Shown here: positions 1 through 11,200 of the stretch, piece by piece
Layout of the letters: every line of letters begins with the position of its first letter
Position numbering within the stretch: the stretch's first letter is position 1
From: Cruorifilaria tuberocauda
Taxonomy: Eukaryota > Nematoda > Chromadorea > Rhabditida > Onchocercidae
Direction of reading: 5' to 3'
Assembly: GCA_013365365.1 (NCBI GenBank)
Contig: JABVXU010000480.1
Location: 1-40,624 of the forward strand
DNA length: 40,624 nucleotides
Made by a program: the position numbers and the translations under genes
The notes under the pieces: generated by a model
What the model saw: the letters and a program-made list of their open reading frames with translations, nothing else
Told to the model about the DNA's origin: nothing
The model's database searches: none

Positions 1-31
<31 letters not shown>

Positions 32-32
32 G

Positions 33-70
<38 letters not shown>

Positions 71-73
71 GCT
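1..73 (+). repeat. ACT trinucleotide microsatellite encoding poly-threonine
   Basis: Near-perfect (ACT)n array interrupted by GCT at 32-34 and 71-73, so the encoded tract is Thr10-Ala-Thr12-Ala. It is in frame with the downstream PAN-domain exon, so it is probably translated and length-polymorphic. It touches the window edge, so its full length is unknown. Confidence 0.9.
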
Positions 74-3000
74 ATACCAAAAACTAGTACCAGAACTATT
101 ATCACTTCTACAATGCAATTCATTCCTGTTCCCATTGATATGTTGATTCCGGAATGGAACACAACTACGAAAGATTCAGAATTATCAATTCAACATCAAA
201 ATTATACTCTTAAAATTGGAGTTATTGATCAAGATCCTAATAATCGACAAATTATACGTAATGGATTGATTGAAGAGCTTAAATGTTTTCAATATGTTGC
301 TAATAGGTTAGTTTGCTTCAAATAAAATTTTCATTAATAAATTAAATTTCACTTTTTTTCATCTTTTTAAAATTTCAAAAAACTTTTAGCTAAAATGCAG
401 ATATTAAGATAATTTTATAGTTTATTTGCATGTTCTTATTACATTTTGGTACTATTTTAGATAGTTTTCAATCTGTAAGCTATTCACATCATTGGTAATA
501 ATTTTTTCTTGAAATATTTTTCTTATAGTTCTTTTTTTTCTTTTCATTCCTCTTTTTTAGCCAATTCAATGGTTATGGACAAGAAACAATCAAGCAAATC
601 GGTTTGCAAGATTGTTTGCATAATTGCATTTTACGCATTTCATTCCTATGTTTGAGCATTAATTACAATAAGTTAACAAAGGTAGGCTTAAATTGTTTCT
701 TTTACAATTTCGTTATTCAACTTAATTATAATAGCAAACTGCAAAAGAATAAATTACAAAATTACTGGTAATCCTGAATGAAGATATAAGTATAGATGGA
801 GCATTAACTAATTGCATTCTTATATATACATTAGCTTATTTAAATTTAAAAATTTTACCTTTGTAATTTTTAAATACCTTAATAAATAACTTCAATAATA
901 ATTAACTAATTAATTAATACAGTCTTTTCACTTTGAGGAAATTTGAGAAACTTTTTACATACAATAAAAAATATTGTTTTTCTATTATCTAACGATAATT
1001 AATTTTTTTCCTAAAATTTCGATCATTTTCAATTGTTATTTTATTCAGATGAAAAGTTGTCTTTGCAAGAAAATTTTTTTACGAATAAAATTTGAGGAGT
1101 GTACTCTGAATGCTGGTAATCGAATGATCAATAATGTTGAATTAATTCCATCTACATCAACAGATTATTATGAATATATTTGCTTGAGCGCACGAAAACC
1201 AGAATCAAGAGCAAGAGATGCAAGTAAATTTTCATGGCTTTTTCAATTTCTCTTATCACCAATTAATATTTACGCGAATGAGAGGGAAATTGATGAAATT
1301 AATAATTCAAATTTCATTTTCTTCATTATTTGATATATCCTAGAATGAGGTAAAAAATGTCGATAATACATGCATAATTAGGATAAATATAATAGAACTC
1401 AATCTGGGAATGTTTAAATAAGATAAATTAAAATATTGGAATAATTCTTTGGATTTAAATTTCTCTGTAGCTTTGACTATGGAATAGATTAAATAAATGA
1501 GATATGTGATATTAGAAATTTTCTTTTTTAGAAAAACACTATTTCTTTTCTTTTTCAAACATTTAAATTTTGCTTTAAAATATTTCAATTGATGTAAAAA
1601 CCTGAAATGACCAAAAACTTTTCTTCATAAGTGAAATCATACAGAAGACAGATGTAAAAATATAGACAATAAATATATATATCATACATCTATTTGAAAT
1701 TATAAAAAAAGTAAAATGATTAAAAATTTTCAATTTAAACATTTCATGAATAAAAAACACAAAAAAAAATTCCCATATGCTTTCAAATAAAAGATTTGAT
1801 TTAAAATTCATTTCGGATTGAGTTAACTGTTTTATAGAGATAAATTTATATCAAACATTTATTTATTTGCTGGAAGATTGATGGTAATGATAATAGTATT
1901 AGTAGATGATTCCTGTATTTGGATAGGAATTATCCTGAATAACCGGTCTAAACAGTACAGCCAGGGAAACAAACTTTCCAGTTTAAAAGATCGTGAGGGT
2001 CCCTTTTTTGATTTGTAGTGAAATTGAGTGATTGAGGACATGACAGAAATGCTATTTACTCTCATCCTTGGGTGATATATGAACAAAAAGAATCATCAAA
2101 ACATACAATAGGTCAATGATAAATCACGCAAAGACAAAATGCGCAAATTCTCCATGGTTTGTCACGTTGACAAGAAATAAAACTCCATAGTTTGTCACAT
2201 TGATATGTAGGAAACTCGACGTTCGCCACGTTGACATGTAACAATTCCATGGTTCGTCACGTTGACAAGAAATAAAACTCCATAGTTTGTCACATTGATA
2301 TGTAGGAAACCCGATGTTCGTCACGTTGACATGTAACAATTCCATGGTTCGTCACGTTGACGTGTGAAAAATAAATTTCATGATTTGTCAGATAATCGAA
2401 TGGATTGATAAGCAACGGTCATGTGGTCTTTTGAAGAGAAAGGAAATGAATTTAGGTTTTCATTTTAACGCTACAGTGGTACTTTGATTATATAAATGTA
2501 TGTTTTGCAACATTTAAGAAAAAGAACTTAACAGATTTTGGCAATTACAATATAACCAAACTTCGGAAATGCTTTTCGATATGTGAGAATGCTGTACTGT
2601 ATACATTGAATGGTCTTGTTGTGGACAACATTTATACACCACGTAAGTCATTAATCGTTTCATTATTACACTATCAATAATAATCACAATATTTTAAATT
2701 TTAATTTCGAAAATTTCAATTTTACTTGAACTAGAATCATTGTCTAAATCGAAATATCTAAACTCTAAAATTTAGTTAAAATTATTTTTTTATTGCAAAT
2801 TTTCTCTTTCATGATACTATATTTCCATTGATAGCTATAAAATTTTAGCCGTGGTATCATGATTTCATGTATAGCTATCAATTGTCATAGGAGAAAAAAT
2901 TTTGAAATGAGTAAATTCATAGTTCAGAGATGGAATTGTGATCGTACAAAGTAGTAAAAGTAACATTTGATGGCTTCTTAAAAAAGATGTATAAAAAATG

Positions 3001-3943
3001 TCTGAATATGATTGAATAGAAAAATTAGCAATGATTGAATATATCAAACATCAATCAATATGATCAATAATTTAAAGTTTCTATTGCTCTTCAATTTATT
3101 CTATTTAGTTTTCTAATAACCATAATTGATATTATTGATAATTATCATTATCATATCACCGTATTATCCAATATTATAAATGAATTCATAAGATTAAAAA
3201 AGATTAAGAAGCTCATCAAATTTTATTATGATTACGGAAAATCAATCAATACAGTAGTGATCGATATTTTAAACTATATCTTTTTGATTGATTGAAAGTT
3301 AGAAATCAAATTTTTAATTAACAAATTATGATATTTCTGATTGCTTGATTGTGCATTTCTTTTGTACGTTTTAATCTTCATGTTCTATTCTTGGGAAAAA
3401 ATTAATTTTCAGCAAATTTAATAAACAAATACTGAATTACTATTAAGTTATTACTATTAAGTTGATAATTTTAGTGGAATGTTTGATGACATGCACTGTA
3501 TCGTATCATTTGTACAAGGCAAAATGCTACTCGGTCAATTGGTTTAAAAATACTCGAACTTGCTACCTTCATACTACTAAAACTAGTATTAACGATCTGA
3601 AAGTTTCTACATCATCCGATTTCTTTCTTCACAGTTGCGCTGGTATAACTCTTATTTCTTATCAATTTGGATAAAGATGTAATTAAACTTGATCAATTTT
3701 AAATAAATTTTATTTTGAAAGGAAAAATTGTCTACGAGAAAAGTATATCGTATACTTATCTCCTAAATTCATATTGTCAAATTTTTACTTGAATTGCCTG
3801 AAATGAATTATCAATATAGCATTATTCTATATCAATACGTATAACGAATATTTTTATAAACTTTATATTATTGATGAATTTCAGATTTGAATAAATCGCT
3901 GAAAGCAAGCACTGAATGTGAAGAAGATTATTGTGATGATTAA
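1..3943 (+). CDS. Secreted-type protein with poly-Thr tract and two PAN/Apple domains (5' end outside window)
   Basis: Proposed exons: <1-306, 561-681, 1049-1223, 2535-2642, 3475-3642, 3885-3943; phases join without a stop. The reading frame entering at base 2 is a threonine run (ACT)10-GCT-(ACT)12-GCT, a mucin-like O-glycosylation-type segment. Two PAN modules follow. The first spans exons 1-3 (Cys in ELKCFQYVAN, QDCLHNC, FLCLSINYN, ECTLN, YEYIC). The second spans exons 4-5 (LRKCFSICENA, LECLMTC, KCYSVNW, RTCYLH, FFLHSC). The spacing of Cys and the S-x-N-Y/W core are typical of nematode PAN_1 domains, which bind protein or carbohydrate outside the cell. The last exon adds a short acidic tail ending ECEEDYCDD and no membrane anchor, so secretion is likely; the signal peptide would lie left of the window. 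The start of exon 3 is uncertain: an AG at 1095-1096 would remove 16 residues and give a more compact first PAN domain. Specific function is not recognised. Confidence 0.82.
2150..2372. repeat. Minisatellite: 95-bp higher-order unit made of three ~32-bp subunits
   Basis: Subunits sharing the core GTCACGTTGACA or GTCACATTGATA recur about every 31-33 bp. The block starting CAAGAAATAAAACTCC at 2171 reappears at 2266, giving a 95-bp higher-order period. The last copy decays after about 2372. It sits in the intron at 1224-2534 of the PAN-domain gene and is more G+C-rich than its surroundings. A chance reading frame on the minus strand here is a by-product of the repeat. Confidence 0.85.
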
Positions 3944-5242
3944 TGGAAGAATTCCGATCAATGATAGAAGTGACATGTAATGAAGAAAAAAAAAGTCAAA
4001 AATTTGATCCAATTTTTAAGAAAAAATTTAATTTAATCGCCAATCAAAAAAAAAAATTCAAATCGAGTTCTTTGAAATAAACTTTTTCTTTTGCAAGAAT
4101 TACCGGAAGAATCACTTCAATTTTCTGATCTTATTTTTGATTTTTTTTTCAATATTATAAGTATTTTCCTTTGAATGCTCAAAAAAAACTTAAGATCTGA
4201 ATCATTCTAAAATTTCAAACTTAATTAATCTACTGCTATCATTAATCTAAATTATGTGGGAGTTAAGTTGAAATCACAATTTACATAAAGTACTGTAATA
4301 ATATTCACAGTTACTGTAATTATTTTAATTCATTTTTTGAAATTTTTAGATAAAAAAAAATATTTTTTTTAAAAGTTATCTAAAAATTGGAAGAAATTTA
4401 TGACAAATTAAATCGATTATTCATTCAAGCAATAAAATTCATGATATTAAATGAATAATAATTTGATCTAATTCAGTTATAAACTGTTTCGTTTTTCATA
4501 AATCGTGTGAGTATTTATTTGAAGAAATAAAAAATTAAATTAATTCACATGTGATTTGAATATTTTATTTATTGTTATCCTACTTATGACTGAGATCAAA
4601 AAATTAAATTTGATACGATTTATATAATTATAAATAATTATGCATTACTTTTTATGTGAGGAAGCGAAAGTATAGCTTATAAAGTATGACGTAATGCATT
4701 GTCTCATAACTTTCCTCTATTATCAACCTATCTCGACAGGTATTTCGGTCTTCACTTTTATTTCCGTTGTGAAATTTGAAACTTATAACTGTCACTCATC
4801 AATCATTCGCTTTTTTCCTTTTTCGAAGTTTGCAACAACAGATTTACTTATTGATTTGACATCGAAATAATCGATAAAAAGTTTTTGTAATCAGTTACTG
4901 ATTGATATTTAAAAGGTTTTTTTTCCAGTTTAGTTTATTTTTATGTTTTACTTTACTTTACTTTTATCAGAATAACCTTTGGGCTTTTTTAATGCATTCT
5001 AAAAAAAAATATCCATAATGTATTTCAATTAAAAAAATCCAAATTTTCACATAATCATATATCAAAATTACTTACTTACTAACTTACTTATTACTATTGT
5101 ATCTATCAAAATAGAAATATTTGACAGCGAAAAAATCATCACTGTAATTTTTTCATTAAAATATATTATGGATACTTTTTTTTTTATCAAATTTAAAAAT
5201 ATTTTTTGTTTAGTATTGGAAAAATTGTTAGGTGAAAGTTTG

Positions 5243-5581
5243 CTAGAAAATTTTCAAAATATCAACGAAATTTTTAAAAATAAATGAAAATTTAAAATGA
5301 AATAGCCGCCTTTGGATAATAGCGCTCAATTTGATGTATACCGAAATTAACAAATCAACAGAAGAAATATATTTCTTTCTCCTTTGTTCTTCAAATTTTC
5401 TCGCAATCACAAAGTTGCATTGATAAATTTGAAAATGTCCTCTGAAAAAGTAAGCCTCATCATCCATTTGACAGTTCCTAGTCCTTTTCACATACTTTTC
5501 AGCTATTTCTCTTGATAATTTATATATTTGTGCTGAGTTAAATTCATTTAGAGAATTGAATTGGGAAAAAGAAAAGCGCAA
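5243..5581 (-). CDS. Uncertain 112-codon open frame, unrecognised
   Basis: An ATG-started frame of 112 codons in AT-rich intergenic DNA. The N-terminal half is mixed and charged (LSREIAEKYVKRTRNC, MDDEAYFFRG), unlike the Phe/Ile/Lys-rich translation of junk DNA here, while the C-terminal third looks like ordinary AT-rich translation. A possible GTATGT donor and a CTTTTTCAG acceptor lie inside it, so it could instead be two small exons of a larger gene. No family was recognised. It may well be chance; listed only so that it is not lost. Confidence 0.15.
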   Translation of the reverse strand: MRFSFSQFNSLNEFNSAQIYKLSREIAEKYVKRTRNCQMDDEAYFFRGHFQIYQCNFVIARKFEEQRRKKYISSVDLLISVYIKLSAIIQRRLFHFKFSFIFKNFVDILKIF

Positions 5582-6435
5582 ATTTTAAATTCTATTCATT
5601 TTCCACTATCAGTTTATTATTTACAATCGATTTGATAAAAAGCAATGAATTTATAGTTCATAAAGAAGAAAGTAATATTTTTAATCTAAATGTTATACTG
5701 TCAGATATTCGGAAAAGCTATAATTTTGCTTTATCATTGATATTAGCATTCTTTCCATTTCATCATTTCAAGCTGATAGGAATGAAGAAACAAAAAAAAA
5801 AAAGAGAGAAAAAATATCAAAATATGAAATGGTAGAAGATAAGATGCAAAAAAAAAAAACTTAAATGGCTACGAAACGATTCGTTTTCTTATTTTTTTTT
5901 TTAAATGTAATTTGTGCTATATTGTTTTTGTATTTGAATTTTAATTTTTGATAATTTATCTTTCCAGAGATGTTCCACATCGTTTTATCATGTTTATCAC
6001 GTTTGTTTATCTTTTTATCACGAAATAAAATAAGTTATTCATTAATGCTGAGCATTTTTTTAGCTACAAGGAAAATAAAATTTCATTAAATTCAAATTAT
6101 AGTTTTAAAGTTTCTAAAAAAAAATAAGCTTTTCAATATTTATTATTTAATCTGTTATCAGAAGAAAGTGTTTATTTTAATGAAATTTTAATTTTTCGTA
6201 TTATTCAAATGAATTTTATTTTCAAATAACTACTAATCAGGTAAATACATTGGTATTCATTTGAACTTTTAAAGAATTTATTTTCACCTATTTTGAATAA
6301 TTTTATTCGAAAAATATTTTAATGTTTTATGAAGAGTATTTAGAAAATTTTGAAACTAATAAAGTATCTTATGCATGGAAGAGTTTTCTTTATGCCAAAA
6401 ATTTTCGAGAATAGAAAAATGTTAACTTTGTTTTC

Positions 6436-6462
6436 ATTGATTGATTGATTGATTGATTGATT
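6436..6462. repeat. (GATT)n tetranucleotide repeat
   Basis: About six tandem GATT units (TTGATTGATTGATTGATTGA). Simple microsatellite in intergenic DNA. Confidence 0.9.
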
Positions 6463-7034
6463 AGCTGAAATAAGGATGAATTATCAGTAAAAGTTGTGAG
6501 CAATAAAAACATTGTATAGAATTAAAGATGAGAAATTGTAAATCCTTTGTCGGCATCCTTCATTTCATCGTATTTATGTTACTCTCTCAGGATTGTAAAC
6601 ATAATTCTCTGATACATTGGGATATCTTTACAACAATACCCGAGATATTTTAGTGCAATATAAAAAGGATATGGATGAGAAAATTTTAAGGATTATTTCC
6701 AAATGATAACAGTCTATTTATCAAATTTGATATAAAATTTGCATATTTATCAATAAACTGTATCATTCTTGAAAATAACTTTCTTTTGATATCTTTTTTT
6801 CTTTCGAGAAAATTTATTTTATAGTATGTTAAGGAAAGAAACGAAATATAAACTTTTTTGTTTTTGTAAATGAAATGTTTTTCATGAAAATTATAGAGAT
6901 GAAGTTAATAATTCTCAGAGAAGTAATAATTGAAAATAATAACTTCAATAGAGTTTTGAGAATTTTCAGATAATTTATTGAATTGTATTTTTTTAGATAT
7001 TTGTTAAATTATATAATTTTTGGGTTTGTAGTAA

Positions 7035-7113
7035 TCATGTTTATGTGCCTGCGTGTTTTTATGTATTTACGTGTGCGTACGTGTATGCATACGTGTATGT
7101 TTGTGTGCATGCT
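7035..7113. repeat. TG-rich alternating purine-pyrimidine stretch
   Basis: Imperfect repeats of GTGTATGCATACGTG type, with several CGTACG and TGCATG steps. Low-complexity intergenic sequence; alternating purine-pyrimidine runs like this can adopt non-B structure, but nothing shows a function. Confidence 0.6.
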
Positions 7114-8221
7114 TGTTTTCTTTTTACCGTAAGATAGAAAGAGTGAAGAAAACCGAAGAAAGCAAGGAGAAAAATTGGTTCTATGATTATTTTTATTAAT
7201 TACAGTAAAGTGATAGTAGCGATTCTGTACCGAAATAGTAATAATTTGTACCGAATTATGTTGTACGGTAATTTTAATGTACTATATTTCTGATTGATTC
7301 GTCTTTTTAAAAAATTTAAAATGATATGATGTAAACATATGAATATACAGATATTTACAAATAAATGTATATGATGATATTCATTGTTACTAAGTAAAAA
7401 GCGATAAGATTAAAAAGTACTAGTAAAAAAACGATGAAAATTACGAAAGAAATGATAAATAATGCTAAAAGGAATTTTTAAACGTTAAAGTAAATTAACA
7501 AATTAAAAAAAAATGAAATTAAATTTCCGATGTCATATGTTCAATGTATTAGAGTATTATATGCGAAATAATTTTAGTTCATAATTTAATTGTAAATAAA
7601 AATTTTCAAAGTAAATAAAGATAAGTTAAGTTAGAATGTTTACATTCTTTACTGAAATAATTTTTTCTATTACAATAAACAAATTTTTTGGAAATAATAT
7701 ACATTGAAAAGTTTATAATTTCTATTATAATAAAACGAAAGTTATACTTTGATGGTCGAATAAGCATTTTGCTATCATTACTCTATCAATAAATATATTT
7801 TTATTGAACAATATACAAATAACTATTCAATTCGTTCATTTATTAGAGAAATTAAAAGATTTGATAGTATTCGATGATGTGAATCAATTTTCCGGTTGGG
7901 TGTGGTGAAGAATTTGTAAAGGTGGGATTTATACAGTAACAAACTGTATTGCATCTTAAAATCAAACTGTGCATTACAAAAGATCGAATTATGTTTGCTA
8001 AAAGATTAGGATGAGTATCTATCTTATGGAAAAGATAAATATATTAGCTTAAAGTTAGCTTAAAGTTATATTAACTTAAAAATAAGATGTATACTGTAAG
8101 AAATTAAAATTTTTGCCGTAAGAATTGAAAGGGTCAATTTGAAATTAAAGGAGCAATTTTAAATCATAAGGAATCATAATGCATATTGCATATATCAGGT
8201 TTTAGACAATTTTTGATTATT

Positions 8222-8245
8222 TTCGATTCATTTCAGAAATTAATA
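8222..8245 (+). promoter_or_regulatory. Probable spliced-leader trans-splice acceptor of the Meteorin-like gene
   Basis: The sequence TTCGATTCATTTCAG is followed by a 9-nt leader and the ATG at 8246. The AG at 8235-8236 fits the nematode 3' splice consensus, and no upstream coding exon joins it in frame. This suggests an SL1-type acceptor; a cis-spliced 5' UTR exon remains possible. Confidence 0.5.
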
Positions 8246-11200
8246 ATGAATCATGGTAATGATAGTGTTTGGTACGGCAATCGATCACTTCATCTTCAAC
8301 TATTCATGCTATTCCTTTGCATATGCAAATTTAATGCTTTAATCACTGATGATATCAGTAAAAAGGAAATGATAAATGAATGGAAATATGGAACACATTG
8401 CTCATGGTATTCAAGGTACTGTTATTATCTGTATAGAGAGCTAAATTTTAAATATTAAATTAAGTAAAGCATTTAAGCAAAAATAATTAATTTTAATTAA
8501 TTGATAAATTTGAAAATTGAAAAAGTTAACGAATATTTCGTTACGAAAGTTTATTAATTATTTCAGTTATAAAAATTTATTATGATGTAAAATTTTTAGC
8601 GAAATTATCATTTGAAGAGATGAGATTTTTAAAGATGAAATTAAATTTAAATTTAAATATGAAATTAAATATGAAATATTTAAATATGAAATTGAAATTT
8701 GAAATTAGATAGTGATAAGTAAGTAGGAAAAATGTGATAAAGCATGTGATAAGCCATAAGCTTTATGTGACCTGGAAAAAAAACATTATCATCTTGCTGC
8801 ATTTTGAATTTTTTGAATGAAATTTCTTGAACCCATCGGTGATTTTCTAATCATATCTGATAAACAGTTAGCCTAAATATGAGGTTGAAATAGTAGATCT
8901 TTGAGGAATAATAAAATATGAATGATAAAATAAGTGTAAACTTTAAATATTCATAGAGATCATTTTAATACAAATTTATCAAAGGTTTAAAACATCTTTT
9001 ATACTTCATCGCATTGAAATGTTTTATTTTATAGTTTACTAATTTGTTAAATTTCAAGTATGCTTATTGCGTTAATGGAATTTTGAAAGTTTTGAGAAGT
9101 TCGGAATTGAGTATGATAGAAACCTTTTTCCTATCTCAACTATCGTTCCCGTCTGATGCGCTTGAGATAAGGAATAAGTTAAATTGATAAGTAATGGACA
9201 TGTTTGGGAATGCAATGACCTTTTGACTGACATGTGACATTTTTTTTTCTTTGCTTACAAAAAAACTAACACTAAATATTAAATGATTTTCTTATCTTTT
9301 GGTATCTTTTTTTTGGAAAGAATTTAAAATTAAAGAATTGAAATTCAAATTCAGAAAGTTCAAAAAGTATGTTCGAAAGAAAAAAAGATTATTTCATATT
9401 TATAACTTTTTCAAATTTAAACTATTAGCAATTTCTTCCACTGAATTTTATAAAGTAATAGCAAACAGTTGTAATTTAAACGTATCATTAATAATGCAAG
9501 TCATTAGCGAAATAGATTGATCATTCAAGTTGGTAAAAGTAATTTTAGAAAAAACACAATCGATTGAACCAAATAATCAATAACTAATTAATCATTACCT
9601 AATATTTGCGAGTTTTAGAATTTCTTTTCTTTCGTTCTCCATTTTAGGATATTTTTATAAGTATCATTTTGAATTGCATAGTATGAAATTAGTACATAAT
9701 TAAGTGAAGTAAATATAAAGATTGCTAAGTAAATCATACTTTTAGTATTATTAAATTATACTTTTAGAAAGTTACCTAGTATTAATTTACCTGGAATATT
9801 TCATTAAAATTAACATAAAAATAATTTTTCATCATTGATTTTTCTTTTTGCACATTTTAATTTGAAAAGAAAAATCGTTTTTCTTTTTTTCTTTTTTTTT
9901 TTCTTTCATGAACAGGAAACATTTACACGCGCTATTGCACATGAAATTGTTGTAAAAAGAGAAATTCAAGATAAATGAAAAAAAAAAAAAAAGAAAGAAA
10001 GAGAAAGAGAGAGAGAGAGAGAGAAAGAGAGGGCTTAGAATGAATCAGAAATCAATTATTTTGATATCATCTGATAATCTGAATATCGCTTTTTTTTTTT
10101 TACAAAAATCAAATTTTTTTTTATATCGTATCTTTTTTTTTTTTCGATAAAATGCCAAATGAAATTGAAAATTTGATTTGATTTCAATGTTTCAATGATT
10201 GAATGATTGCTATATACTTTGGCTCGGAAAGTTTTTTCGATCCATTATTCAAACCCAATCCTATTTCTATTTATACGCTCAATTGACTTTACACTGTGAT
10301 CATTAAACCGTTACATACAAAATATCTATTTGCCCTTTTACATTATAGCTTTTTCTCATCATCATTTTTCCTCTTCCTTCTCTTTCAAATGAATAATTGT
10401 TGTAATTTTGTTTGCAAAAATTTCATAAATGATAAGGGGTTATCAAGCGTTATCATTTAATATCATATCCAGCGTTATCATTTAATATCATATCCAGCGT
10501 TATCATTTAATATCATATCCAGCGTTATCATTTAATATCATATCAAGCATTATTATTCAATATCGTATCAAGCGTTATCATTTAATATCATATCAAGCGT
10601 TATCATTTAATATCATATCCAGCGTTATCATTTAATATCATATCAAGCGTTATCATTTAATATCATATCCAGCGTTATCATTTAATATCATATCAAGAGT
10701 TATCATTTAATATCATATTAAGCATTATTATTTAATATCATATCAAGCATTATTATTTAATATCATATCAGGCGTTATCATTTAATATCATATCAAGCAT
10801 TATTATTTAATATCATATCAAGAGTTATCATTTAATATCATATTAAGCATTATTATTTAATATCATATCAGGCGTTATCATTTAATATCATAGATATCAA
10901 TGAGCTTTGAAAATATACAAAAGGATAAATGAAATTATTGCATTTAAAATAAATTAAATATCATAAAACACATGGAAGAGTAAGTACTTGAAATGAATCG
11001 AAATGAAGTAATTGAATTATTGGAATGATTCAAAAAAAAATGCAAATTTATCATATGCTAGCAGTTCAAATATCAACAATTCAAAATTATCATTAGCAAT
11101 AATATTTGAATAATTGAATAAGTAAATTTTATTGTAAAGTTTTTCAAGTGATAAAATCAGTAAGTATTTTCGGCAACATGATAAAAAAAAATTGTTAAAG

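Larger units (their letters stand above)
3944..8245. other. Intergenic region between the PAN-domain gene and the Meteorin-like gene
   Basis: About 4.3 kb of very AT-rich sequence. It contains a (GATT)n run at 6436-6462 and a TG/CATG-rich stretch at 7035-7113. A stretch at 4640-4860 is slightly less AT-rich and might hold regulatory sequence, but no motif is clear. One unrecognised minus-strand reading frame of 112 codons lies at 5243-5581 and is treated separately. No exon chain or RNA gene was recognised. Confidence 0.6.

Noticed and set aside
2124..2345. 73-codon minus-strand frame in the minisatellite
   Set aside because: It is a repeat artefact; the peptide simply mirrors the tandem unit.
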